Part shown: in pieces, positions 25,667 to 33,239 of the stretch
Layout of the letters: every line of letters starts with the position of its first letter
Numbering within the stretch: position 1 is the first letter of the stretch
Origin: Mangrovicella endophytica
Lineage (GTDB): Bacteria; Pseudomonadota; Alphaproteobacteria; Rhizobiales; Rhizobiaceae
NCBI RefSeq assembly: GCF_002893625.1
Contig: NZ_PKMZ01000003.1
Location: 496,001-560,000 of the forward strand
Direction of reading: 5' to 3'
DNA: 64,000 nucleotides
Position numbers and translations under genes: made by a program
Notes under the pieces: model-generated
Seen by the model: the letters and a program-made list of their open reading frames with translations, nothing else
Told to the model about the DNA's origin: nothing
The model's database searches: none

Positions 25667-25993
25667 TCAGTCGCCCCGCCGCCCGTTGGGCCGGGACCAA
25701 ATCAGCGAGAACGTGTCGCCTTCCTCGTCGTCGAAGAGGTTGGCGTAGATCGGGGCGTTGAAGCTCGGATCGTCGAGCTTGAGGCCCAGATAGTCGCGGC
25801 CCTCGTTGGAGCGCTTGGACCAGGCCGCGCCGATCTCGGCACGGCCGACCAGGACCCGGTGGCTGGGGGCGTTCTCGCCGGTGGCGCGCTGGTCGGGGAC
25901 GATGCGCACGTTCTTGGCCTGGACGCTGAGGGTGACGATTTCGCCGGTGAACTCGTTCGAGCCGGTCTTCTTGAAGGTGCCGATGGTCGCCAT
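25667..25993 (-). CDS. DUF736 family protein (copy 2)
   Basis: 108 residues starting MATIGTFKKTGSNEFTGEIV, ending FDDEEGDTFSLIWSRPNGRR. It has the full DUF736 pattern, and the second half (AAWSKRSNEGRDYLGLKLDD) is more conserved than in copy 1 at 20124-20474. The start at 25993 was chosen by family length. About 100 nt upstream is a structured leader also found before the DUF2493 gene. Function is unknown. Confidence 0.92.
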   Translation of the reverse strand: MATIGTFKKTGSNEFTGEIVTLSVQAKNVRIVPDQRATGENAPSHRVLVGRAEIGAAWSKRSNEGRDYLGLKLDDPSFNAPIYANLFDDEEGDTFSLIWSRPNGRRGD

Positions 25994-26094
25994 TGTAGGT
26001 CTCCGTTTTCCGTTCCCGAGCCCGCACCATTGCGGCCTCCATGGCGATCGGCAGGCCGGAGGCGATCGACGGCGCACCCCGGAGGGGCCTGACA

Positions 26095-26153
26095 GCTAAG
26101 GAGGGCTTTCTTGTCTCGCGAGGAATAGCGGCGCAGCCGGTAGGGGAAGAAAG
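26095..26153 (-). ncRNA. Leader-A RNA element, copy 1 (5' of the DUF736 gene)
   Basis: On the minus strand CTTTCTT (26153-26147) pairs with AAGAAAG (26112-26106), enclosing a CGGC/GCCG hairpin (26139-26129) and a conserved CGCGAG; CCTTAGC follows (26101-26095). A homologue at 29639-29699 has the outer stem changed on both sides (CTATTTT/AAAATAG). Both lie about 102 nt upstream of their gene's ATG, and the intervening DNA is also similar, including GCCATGRAGGCCGC. A cis-acting RNA is likely; the class is not recognised. Confidence 0.6.
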
Positions 26154-26554
26154 TTCGACGCGGCTGTTGCGTCATAGGCGATCGAGGCGCAGCCGGCCTT
26201 CGGCCAGATCAGGCCATTGAAGAGGCCGTTTGGAGCGGTCGAGGCAAGGTCAGATAACGGAGAAGATGGCGGCCGTCCCGCAACGGCAACCGGCGCCACG
26301 GCATGCTCACCGACTTCGTCTCCTCCCGCCAGGCCGACGCTGCTGCATCCCGGCTTTCCACCGCCGCCACCGAGATCGCCGTGCCGATGTCCCGTGCCAG
26401 CCAAGACACGGCTCTGCTCCCGCAGCGCTCCAACGAGTACCGCCTTTCCGGACCAGCGTCGATCCGCGTCGGACACGCCCATCGTTCCGGCATCAGACGA
26501 CGGGAGCGACCACGGCCACGGCTGCCCTGATCCTGCTGACGGCGATGACGAAGA
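26154..26554. other. Gap with no convincing gene
   Basis: About 400 bases between the leader-A element and the membrane-protein gene. Short open frames occur on both strands, but their amino-acid content is Arg/Pro/Ser-rich and no family is recognisable. It may hold the promoter for the DUF736 transcript or remnants of a lost gene. Confidence 0.5.
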
Positions 26555-26998
26555 TCAGGCCCGTGCAAGGTCCCGGCCGGACGGGGCCGGAGCCGTCGCC
26601 ATTCCAGCGACCCGCACGAAGGCGGTGATGCCCACCGCGACCGCGCCGATGACGGAGAAGGTGATCTGCCACGCGTTGGACGGCATAAGGTGCTGCACGA
26701 TGCCATGGGTGGCATGGAAGCCGGCGATCGCCGCAGGCGCCACGAAGGCTGCGGCCACGATCAGCTTCAACCACATAGGCCGGACGAAGGTGATGAGCAG
26801 ATGGCCGGCGGCGAGCGTGATCGCCGCCGCGACGGCGCCGACCACAATGGCGCCCGGGATGCCGGCCCCCGTACCGTGCGCCCAAGCGCCTGCGGTCACG
26901 CCGACGAACGCCGGCAGCGCGAAGACGGCCAGCGTGAACAGCAGCCAGCAAAGCAGGCCTATCGCTGCGACGGATGCAACTATTGCTAGGATGATCAT
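26555..26998 (-). CDS. Predicted four-helix inner-membrane protein
   Basis: 147 residues from the ATG at 26998 (MIILAIVASVAAIGLLCW). Four hydrophobic segments at about residues 2-25, 42-62, 75-95 and 105-128 predict a polytopic inner-membrane protein. Related sequences of unknown function occur on rhizobial plasmids near DUF736 genes, from memory. No catalytic or transport motif is visible. Confidence 0.7.
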   Translation of the reverse strand: MIILAIVASVAAIGLLCWLLFTLAVFALPAFVGVTAGAWAHGTGAGIPGAIVVGAVAAAITLAAGHLLITFVRPMWLKLIVAAAFVAPAAIAGFHATHGIVQHLMPSNAWQITFSVIGAVAVGITAFVRVAGMATAPAPSGRDLARA

Positions 26999-27089
26999 GG
27001 CGGTGGTCTCCGTATGGACAAGGTCTGACGGCCGCGCCTCCACCACCACCACGGCGCGGCTGAAGTATAGCGCAAGAGCGCCCGTGCCG

Positions 27090-27119
27090 GGAGCGGAAAT
27101 CAGCGGCGATTTCCGCTCC
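27090..27119. repeat. Strong 12-bp inverted repeat, loop of 6
   Basis: GGAGCGGAAATC (27090-27101) and GATTTCCGCTCC (27108-27119) are perfect complements in the gap between two minus-strand genes. No U-run follows on either strand, so it is either a transcript-processing hairpin or a protein-binding dyad rather than a classic terminator. Confidence 0.6.
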
Positions 27120-27138
27120 TGCGACCCGATCGCCCCGG

Positions 27139-27306
27139 TCAAGGGGCGAAGGGGTCGATCTCATGGACGATGGCGGCGATGTCGCCGTCATATTCGCTGG
27201 CGGGGGTGACCGACAGCGTGCCGTCGCCAGCCTGGAAGATGATGATGGCGGCCATCAGCGTGGTGGCGAGGCTGAAGGCGAAAGCGTGAGCGTCGTTGAG
27301 GGACAT
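27139..27306 (-). CDS. Small hypothetical protein (55 aa)
   Basis: From the ATG at 27306, which has GGAG nine bases upstream, the product is MSLNDAHAFAFSLATTLMAA and onwards, with one hydrophobic segment (residues 8-24) and an acidic C-terminal tail ending VHEIDPFAP. Its length and composition suggest a small membrane-anchored protein. The frame stays open upstream, but that stretch is Arg/Pro/Ser-rich. Function is unknown. Confidence 0.6.
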   Translation of the reverse strand: MSLNDAHAFAFSLATTLMAAIIIFQAGDGTLSVTPASEYDGDIAAIVHEIDPFAP

Positions 27307-27540
27307 CGATCCGGCTCCTGTTCGAGCGGAGGGCCATCCCCCGCTAACAGGCGCCCGATGTGTCGGGCTGAGCGCTGCAATCACCGCGCAGGCGAAGCCG
27401 CAGCGGCGGCATGCTGGCATAGCCGACCCTTCACGGGTTGATGGCGTCAAGCGATCAGTCTGACCAAGGATCAGCGCAGAAAAGCGGGGTTGGTGCTGCC
27501 CCACGATTGGTGTCGGGACGACTATCGATCGGAACGAGCG

Positions 27541-28497
27541 TCATGGAGCCGATATCCCAGCACCCGGCATTTTGTCGTCCTCATCCTTCGCGGGCCATGG
27601 CCTGATCTGTCGTCCCATCTTCTCGACGATCGGAATAGGAGCGAGGGCTCCTCGTGTCGTGACAGACCATTGCGAACCGTCGATATAGGGTTGGTCGTCT
27701 CGCGTGTAGCCGGCGGACACGTTGCCGTCCTGACAACTCAGTTCGAGACGCTGCAGGACGCCGCCAATCGAGCCGAAATACTCATTTTCGATGTCCCGCA
27801 GCATTCCTTCTTCCACGAGCTTCTTGTCGGCCACATCGTGCTGAGCTACGCGTAGTTCGTGAATGTCGCGGTCCTGCGCATTGGCGGATTTGGCTCGGAC
27901 GTCATCTCTGTGCTTATTCACTTTGCTTCTGAGTTTACTTGCATATTGCTCGAACAACGTGTCTCGGCCGATTGTCATGAGGGTATTTTCGTCGGCCCAA
28001 ATCAATTCTTGACGGAGGCCCGTAGCGGCGCGCCACGTCAGCTTCGCGACCCACGGCCTTCCGTCGTCAAAGCCGAAGAGCAGGAAGAGCGCCACCGGCT
28101 TTCCATCCCCACTATGCTTGTCGAAGTAATCGGTGATGAGTGTTCCTGCCAAGTTCATCAGGCCTCCGGCTTCCGGTCTAGGTTCGTCGCCTTGCGGCGC
28201 GATCAGCGCGCCGAACGCTCGGGAGATGTGCGCAACGAGCGAGAGGCACTCAAAACATGACCCTGAGAAACCGAGCCCGACTTGAGTTTCGTAATAGGGA
28301 TCATCCCAGGAGCCGATGCCGGGCGTCAGACCGTCCAGTCGGAAACAGCGGATAGGGAGGGCAAACAGCTTGGTTGTCGTGTCATTGACCGTTTTGAAAG
28401 TGCCGTCTTCGCGTCCAATCGAGGCTCGGCTATCTGCCAAGGCGGTGATGCGATGAATTCCAAAGCTGCTGTCTAGCCGAACGCTTACGAGTGTCAT
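27541..28497 (-). CDS. Ntn-hydrolase-like (HslV/proteasome-type) protein
   Basis: 318 residues, not a named family that I can confirm. After Met removal Thr2 would be N-terminal: T-LVSVR, then ADSRAS (Asp22), TKLF (Lys43) and GFSGS (residues 76-80). The order and spacing recall HslV and proteasome beta subunits (TTIVSVR, GDGQAT, Lys33, GFAGG). Residues 180-240 form a charged helix with coiled-coil character, and the remaining C-terminus is extra compared with HslV. Base composition is lower in GC than its neighbours, suggesting separate acquisition. Peptidase activity is inferred. Confidence 0.55.
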   Translation of the reverse strand: MTLVSVRLDSSFGIHRITALADSRASIGREDGTFKTVNDTTTKLFALPIRCFRLDGLTPGIGSWDDPYYETQVGLGFSGSCFECLSLVAHISRAFGALIAPQGDEPRPEAGGLMNLAGTLITDYFDKHSGDGKPVALFLLFGFDDGRPWVAKLTWRAATGLRQELIWADENTLMTIGRDTLFEQYASKLRSKVNKHRDDVRAKSANAQDRDIHELRVAQHDVADKKLVEEGMLRDIENEYFGSIGGVLQRLELSCQDGNVSAGYTRDDQPYIDGSQWSVTTRGALAPIPIVEKMGRQIRPWPAKDEDDKMPGAGISAP

Positions 28498-28604
28498 GAT
28501 ATAAGGGCTGCTCCGATAGGTGCTAAAGCCGCGATATTACGACAGAACTGACCCCTTTTACATTCGAGAGCTTCGACGGAAAGGTCACCAGTGCTTCAAG
28601 GTAG

Positions 28605-28624
28605 GGCGGCGCTTACGCGCCGCC
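28605..28624 (-). terminator. 8-bp hairpin spanning the stop codon of the DUF2493 gene
   Basis: GGCGGCGC (28605-28612) and GCGCCGCC (28617-28624) pair perfectly around a four-base loop that includes the TAA stop. There is no U-run, so it may stabilise the mRNA end or slow transcription rather than terminate by itself. Confidence 0.4.
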
Positions 28625-29536
28625 GAACTTCCAGACAGGGATGCCGAGCTTCTTGGCCTTATCGGCGAGGTTGTCGTGGATGCCGGTGCCCGGGAAGTGC
28701 ATCACGCCCTTGGGCACGATCTCCAGGATCTCGTCGTTGCGCTTGAAGGGTGCTGCCCGGCCGTGCTTCGTCCAGTCGGGCGCGAAGCCGATCTGCGGGA
28801 CGTTTCGATTCTTTGCCCAGAGCGAGGCGATCTTCTCGGCGCCCTTCGGCGATTTGCCGTGGATCAGCACCATGTCGGGATGCTTCTCGTGGACCTGATC
28901 GAGCTTGGCCCAGATCAGCCGGTGGTCATCGAAGTCGAGCCCGCCGGTGACGACGATCTTCGGGCCCGGCGGCAGGAGTACCTCCTGGTCTGCGCGCTTC
29001 TTCGCCATCAGGAAGTCGCGGCTGTCGATCATCGCCGAGGTGAGATTGCGATGGTTGACCTTCGATCCGCTGCGCGGAAGCCAAGTCTTGCCGACGTGGC
29101 GCTCATAGTGTTCCGCGGCTTGGTCGCGCATTAGCTCGAAGGCGTTCTGGCGCTCGATCAGCGTCATGCCCTCGGCGATCAAGCGCTCCAGTTCGACGGA
29201 TTTCACCTCGCTGCCGTCCTGTTCGCGCTGCGCCCGCTTCTGGGCCTGCTCGTTGTCGTCCAGTTCCCGGCCGATCCGGTCGGTGGCGCGGTGGAAGACG
29301 TTGACGGTCGACCAGAGGAGATCGTCGAGGTCGGGTTCGAGGCGTGTGTCCTCCAGGGTGCCGATCAGGGCGTCGAAGATGTCGGCGACAGCGCCTGCGA
29401 CCTGGTTGCCGTCAGGCAGTAGCCGCTGGTCGGGCTCGTCGGTGAAGGGTCGGTAGCCGTGGAGCTGGAGTTCGTTGAGGGCATGGTCGGTGGGTGAGGA
29501 TTCGTGGTGCGGTTCGAAGTCGTCGTGATCGCGCAT
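28613..29536 (-). CDS. DUF2493 (SLOG/YspA-like) domain protein
   Basis: 307 residues from the ATG at 29536; an in-frame ATG 14 codons upstream (MKAATVAVPP) is possible because the leader is conserved there. The C-terminal 130 residues match DUF2493: PKIVVTGGLDFDDHRLIWAK, then HGKSPKGAEKIASLWAK and RNDEILEIVPKGVMHFPGTG. SLOG-type folds bind nucleotides or nucleotide-derived ligands. The N-terminal half is helical. Common on alphaproteobacterial ICEs and plasmids; role not established. Confidence 0.9.
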   Translation of the reverse strand: MRDHDDFEPHHESSPTDHALNELQLHGYRPFTDEPDQRLLPDGNQVAGAVADIFDALIGTLEDTRLEPDLDDLLWSTVNVFHRATDRIGRELDDNEQAQKRAQREQDGSEVKSVELERLIAEGMTLIERQNAFELMRDQAAEHYERHVGKTWLPRSGSKVNHRNLTSAMIDSRDFLMAKKRADQEVLLPPGPKIVVTGGLDFDDHRLIWAKLDQVHEKHPDMVLIHGKSPKGAEKIASLWAKNRNVPQIGFAPDWTKHGRAAPFKRNDEILEIVPKGVMHFPGTGIHDNLADKAKKLGIPVWKFGGA

Positions 29537-29638
29537 GGGATGCTCCGTCGGTGGGACCGCGACCGTCGCGGCCTTCATGGCGACGAAGCCCACGGGCCGG
29601 ACGGCCGGGCACCCGGAGCGCAAGCGCAGGGCTCGATG

Positions 29639-29699
29639 GCTAAGGCCGGCTATTTTGCCTCGCGATGGAAAGCGGCCGTCAGGCCGCGCCGGAAAATAG
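29639..29699 (-). ncRNA. Leader-A RNA element, copy 2 (5' of the DUF2493 gene)
   Basis: On the minus strand CTATTTT (29699-29693) pairs with AAAATAG (29656-29650). Inside are a GCGGCC/GGCCGC hairpin (29687-29672) and the conserved CGCGAG; CCTTAGC follows (29645-29639). Compared with copy 1 the outer stem changes as paired substitutions while the loop motif is kept. The element ends 103 nt before the ATG at 29536, the same spacing as copy 1. Confidence 0.6.
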
Positions 29700-29834
29700 T
29701 CGGCCGCCGCCATTGCCCGGCTGGCCGGCTCGTGGGCCGATCGCCCTCTCGAAGGCCGAGGCGCGGTCCCCCTCCGACGGATTGACGCATCCTCCGGGCA
29801 CGGCGGCGAACCGCAGGCCCGTTCTCCTGCCGGG

Positions 29835-30869
29835 CTATGCCGCTAACGCCATGAAGCGGGCGACGTCCTGCGGTGCGATCTGCAACCGGGCTTCCATGCG
29901 CAGGGCATCCAGGCCGAGGGTGCGCAGGTCCTCGTTGAAGTCGTCCAACTCGGGCGAGATGACGATCGCTTCGATCCCGGTCGCGTTCGCTCGTTCGATC
30001 AGGGTATCGCGCGCGCCGTCACCGGCCGGATCGTTGTCGCGGACGATGTAGAGCCGCCGTAGCGTGTCGGGGAACAGGATGGCGGCGAGATGAGCGGCTG
30101 AGAGCGCCGCCAGCATCGGCATGGAGGGAACAGCCTGCCGGAGCGACAGGACGGTCTCGATGCCTTCGCCGGCCGCCATCACCTCGCCACCGATGCCGAA
30201 GCGGACCGCGTTACCAAGAAGATCACCCATGGCCCGCCTCGGCGTGTCGATCGGCGCCTTGTCGCGTCGGCGGGGATCGAGCCAAGTGCGATGCGCCCCG
30301 GTGATCTTGCCGTCGAGGTCCGTGACGGCCGCGATCATCGCCGGCCAGGTCTCGGTCGGCGAATGCTCGTCGGGCCGATAGTAGCAGCGCGGGTGGAAAT
30401 GCAGGCTTCCGGTTCCGCGTAAATCCGTAATGCCGCGTTCGCGTAAATACGCCTGTACGAGCGTGCCGTAGATCGGCTGCGACATGCGGACCAGCCGAAG
30501 GGAGGCCTCGGGCGACCCATGCGGCCCCGGGCTTTGCCGCGGTTGCTGGCGAGATTCCGGCTCCGGCGGTGGCATGCTGAGGAAGGTCCGCGCCTCGTCC
30601 GTGACGTCCTTGAAATCGAGCAGGCCGCAGCTTTCGCGGATGACGTCGAGGAGATCGCCATGCTCGCCGGTCGCTGCGTCGGTCCATTTGCCGGCTGGGC
30701 CTTTGGGCGTGTCCTTGAGCCGGACGTACATCGAGCGGCCGGGCGTGTTGCGCACATCGCCAACCAGCCAATAGCCGCCCTCGCGGCGTCCGCTGGAAAG
30801 GTAGTGCCGGCACACCGTCTCGGCACGATCGGCGAGGCGACGTGCAAGATCATGCGGATTTTGGTTCAT
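29835..30869 (-). CDS. Toprim domain primase/helicase-like protein
   Basis: 344 residues. The N-terminal part (GYWLVGDVRNTPGRSMYVRL, then KWTDAATGEHGDLLDVI) resembles the zinc-free primase-like region of DUF7146/toprim_3 proteins. The toprim domain has the Glu motif MAAGEGIETVLSLRQAV (about residue 232) and the Asp motif YIVRDNDPAGDGARD (about residue 275). It probably primes or supports replication of the transferred or excised DNA; the exact role is inferred. Confidence 0.88.
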   Translation of the reverse strand: MNQNPHDLARRLADRAETVCRHYLSSGRREGGYWLVGDVRNTPGRSMYVRLKDTPKGPAGKWTDAATGEHGDLLDVIRESCGLLDFKDVTDEARTFLSMPPPEPESRQQPRQSPGPHGSPEASLRLVRMSQPIYGTLVQAYLRERGITDLRGTGSLHFHPRCYYRPDEHSPTETWPAMIAAVTDLDGKITGAHRTWLDPRRRDKAPIDTPRRAMGDLLGNAVRFGIGGEVMAAGEGIETVLSLRQAVPSMPMLAALSAAHLAAILFPDTLRRLYIVRDNDPAGDGARDTLIERANATGIEAIVISPELDDFNEDLRTLGLDALRMEARLQIAPQDVARFMALAA

Positions 30870-30885
30870 GGTCGTATCCCATGCG

Positions 30886-30911
30886 AAAAGGCCCGCCGTC
30901 TCCGGCGGGCC
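30886..30911 (-). terminator. Rho-independent terminator after the ParB-like gene
   Basis: GGCCCGCC (30890-30897) and GGCGGGCC (30904-30911) form an 8-bp stem with a six-base loop. Read on the minus strand it is followed directly by TTTT (complement of 30886-30889). It starts 23 bases after the stop of the ParB-like gene, separating it from the toprim gene. Confidence 0.8.
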
Positions 30912-30933
30912 AGTCTCGCAAGTCGTTGACGGT

Positions 30934-33042
30934 TTATTCTGCCGCGACCGCGTGGGGGATGTCGTCGGCTATCTCATCCTCCGCGAAGGGCTCGTCCTCG
31001 GCTATGGCCGTTTCGCCCTCGATTGCCGTCGATTGTGCGAACGCCTCAATGGTTTCGCCGATCGCGGCGGGTTCGACATTCGACGCGCTTCGCTCGGCGG
31101 TGCGAAGCGGCTCAGGCAACCAGCCGCTATCGCTGAGCAGCGTCTCCGCCTCCGCCGCCATGTCGCCCTTCTTCAGATGCTCGATCCGATCGGCGGCGCG
31201 CTGCCCCTTCGCCTGGGAAACCGCCTGAAGGATGCGAGCCTTCGTCACCCGGCCGAGGAAGTTGTCCACGGTGGGCTTCCAGCCCGCGGCGACCATGTCG
31301 AGGTCGACCGCCTGCGCCAGCCGGTCGGCATGGGCGGCCGCACGGGGCCGCCGGTTCCAGGGCTCGTACACCGCGTTGACCGAGAGGCTGACGATGTGGG
31401 CGAACAGGGCCGCCTGGCTGTCGCGGTCCCACTCCTGCAGGGTGTCCCAGAGTTCGGCCGATTCCTTGGGAAGTGCCTTCGACCAGCTCTCGTGACGCAC
31501 GCGGATCGCCTCGGCCGATGCGCTGTCGTTGAGCCCCGGCGCCTGCGCCCCGAAGCTGACGCTCTTCAGATCGAGTTCGAGGCAGCTATCCGAGCCGTAG
31601 TGGTAGAAGGTCTTCAGCGTCAGGACGTGCAGCGCCGCGATGAAGGCGACGTCCGGTCGCTCGCCGAGCGCGTTGCGCAGGCCAAGCGTCCGATGCGAGG
31701 TCAGCTCGGTCATCAGGCGGTCGGAGATGGGCGAGAGACCCTCGTGCTCCTCCAGTTCGGCGTCGGGCTCCGCCGTCACGACGGCCTCGTCGCCCTCGTA
31801 GCTTGCGGCGACAGCGCGTTCATCGTCGCCGTCCTCGTCCGACTCGGACGCGGGTTCGGCCGCCAATTCGTCTTCCGGCCGGACATAGCCCCGTTCGACA
31901 CGAAGCTGGCCGTCGGCACCGATGCTAACGAAAGCGCCGGCGCGAGCGATCTCGGCCACGTCGAACAGCACGGGACGGTTGTCGAAACCCTCGATCAGCG
32001 TCTCCAGCTCCGACAGGCGCTCATCCGCTTCATCCGGAAGCTCGTCGGGGTCCAGGTATTCCTCGGAAAGCCGGTCGAACTCGGCCTGGAGCGCGTCGCG
32101 GCTCGCTTCTTCTTCGGCGGTCAGCGGCATGGCCTCGCCGCGAAGCTGGCGCAGACCGAAGGCTTGGCCGTAGGCGAAGTCCGGCGCGACCTCGATCCAC
32201 TTCCAGCCTTCGGCGGCGATCGCCTCGGCGTCCGCCTTCAGCTTGTCGGCCACCATCTGGTCGACGAGCGGCACATCCTGCAGCCAGCCGCCATCATCGC
32301 CCTGGAACAGGTCGCGCAGCACGGTGCCGCCCGCCGCCACATAGGCGTCGAGGCCGATGAACAGCGCCCGCTTGTCGGAGGCGCGGACCGCGCCTTCAGT
32401 CAGCATGCGGCGGATGACGTAGGGCTGCTTGTCGTAGGAGACCTTCAGGCGCTCGAAGACCTGTTCCTGGCGTTCCTGGTCGCCGGAGACGGTGAAGGCC
32501 ATCAGCTGGTCGAGCGTCATGCCGTCCTCGGCATAGACGTCGAGCAGCGCCGGCGAGACCGAGGCGAGCTTCAGCCGCTGCTTCACCACGTTGACCGAGA
32601 CGAAGAAGGCGGCGGCGATCTCCTCCTCGGACTGGCCTTTCTCGCGCAGCGCCAAGAACGCCCGGAACTGGTCGAGCGGGTGCAACGGCGCGCGCTGGAC
32701 GTTCTCGGCGAGCGAGTCCTCCTCCGCGATGCCGCCGTCGCGGACGATGCACGGGACCGGCGCAGTCTTGGCGAGGCGCTTCTGCTTCACAAGCAGTTCC
32801 AGCGCCCGGTAACGCCGGCCACCGGCCGGGATTTCGAACATGCCGGTCTCGACGCCGGCTTGGTCGACGACAGCGCGCACGCTCAGGCCCTGCAAGAGGC
32901 CGCGGCGGGCGATATCGTCGGCCAGCTCCTCGACCGAGACGCCGGCCTTCACGCGCCGGACGTTCGACTGGGAGAGCAAGAGCTTGTTGAAGGGGATGTC
33001 GCGCGAGGGCGAGAGGGTGATCTTCTGAACAGGGGTAGCCAT
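30934..33042 (-). CDS. ParB/RepB/Spo0J-like DNA-binding protein, long form
   Basis: 702 residues from the ATG at 33042, which has GGAG ten bases upstream just after a structured leader. The N-terminal ParB/Srx domain has IPAGGRRYRALELLV, then EENVQ-like SLAENVQRAPLHPLDQFRAF and an HTH (FFVSVNVVKQRLKLASVSP). The long C-terminal region with acidic patches (about residues 270-520) is typical of plasmid and ICE ParB-like proteins larger than chromosomal ParB. A partition or regulatory role is possible; partnership with ParA at 21821 is not shown. Confidence 0.9.
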   Translation of the reverse strand: MATPVQKITLSPSRDIPFNKLLLSQSNVRRVKAGVSVEELADDIARRGLLQGLSVRAVVDQAGVETGMFEIPAGGRRYRALELLVKQKRLAKTAPVPCIVRDGGIAEEDSLAENVQRAPLHPLDQFRAFLALREKGQSEEEIAAAFFVSVNVVKQRLKLASVSPALLDVYAEDGMTLDQLMAFTVSGDQERQEQVFERLKVSYDKQPYVIRRMLTEGAVRASDKRALFIGLDAYVAAGGTVLRDLFQGDDGGWLQDVPLVDQMVADKLKADAEAIAAEGWKWIEVAPDFAYGQAFGLRQLRGEAMPLTAEEEASRDALQAEFDRLSEEYLDPDELPDEADERLSELETLIEGFDNRPVLFDVAEIARAGAFVSIGADGQLRVERGYVRPEDELAAEPASESDEDGDDERAVAASYEGDEAVVTAEPDAELEEHEGLSPISDRLMTELTSHRTLGLRNALGERPDVAFIAALHVLTLKTFYHYGSDSCLELDLKSVSFGAQAPGLNDSASAEAIRVRHESWSKALPKESAELWDTLQEWDRDSQAALFAHIVSLSVNAVYEPWNRRPRAAAHADRLAQAVDLDMVAAGWKPTVDNFLGRVTKARILQAVSQAKGQRAADRIEHLKKGDMAAEAETLLSDSGWLPEPLRTAERSASNVEPAAIGETIEAFAQSTAIEGETAIAEDEPFAEDEIADDIPHAVAAE

Positions 33043-33057
33043 CGGGATGTACTCCGC

Positions 33058-33096
33058 GACGAGCGCCGAAAGCCTCTCTCTCGGCATCAACTCGTC
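33058..33096 (-). ncRNA. Leader-B RNA element, copy 1 (5' of the ParB-like gene)
   Basis: On the minus strand an outer stem GACGAG/CTCGTC (33096-33091 with 33063-33058) encloses an 8-bp stem GCCGAGAG/CTTTCGGC with loop AGAGG (33085-33065). The ribosome site GGAG (33055-33052) follows immediately, 16 bases from element to ATG. The DUF932 leader has the same loop and compensating changes in both stems. Translational control is likely; the ligand or protein is unknown. Confidence 0.65.
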
Positions 33097-33148
33097 ACGA
33101 AGCGCAGCACCGCCCTCTCACTCTAGAGGGCAGCGCCGCAGAACCGAT

Positions 33149-33184
33149 GACTTCCAATTAGCGCACCTTCGACTCCCAATTAGC
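33149..33184. repeat. Two 14-bp direct repeats upstream of the ParB-like gene
   Basis: GACTTCCAATTAGC (33149-33162) and GACTCCCAATTAGC (33171-33184) differ at one base and start 22 bp apart, about two helical turns. They lie 107-142 bp upstream of the ParB-like start. They suit a cooperative DNA-binding protein, such as autoregulation by the ParB-like protein or a centromere, but nothing proves this. Confidence 0.6.
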
Positions 33185-33239
33185 CGGCATCGGCTGAAAG
33201 CCGGAAACACGCCTTTCCGCATCTCCGGCTTTCCGGGAC

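Noticed and set aside
26303-26530. A small plus-strand protein of 75 codons
   Set aside because: No ribosome site, no conserved pattern, and it sits in a region that looks like leader or degenerate sequence.
30868-33126. A 752-codon open frame antisense to the ParB-like gene
   Set aside because: The real gene on the minus strand has clear domains. The plus-strand frame is an artefact of high GC content, rich in Arg/Ala/Gly and without recognisable domains.
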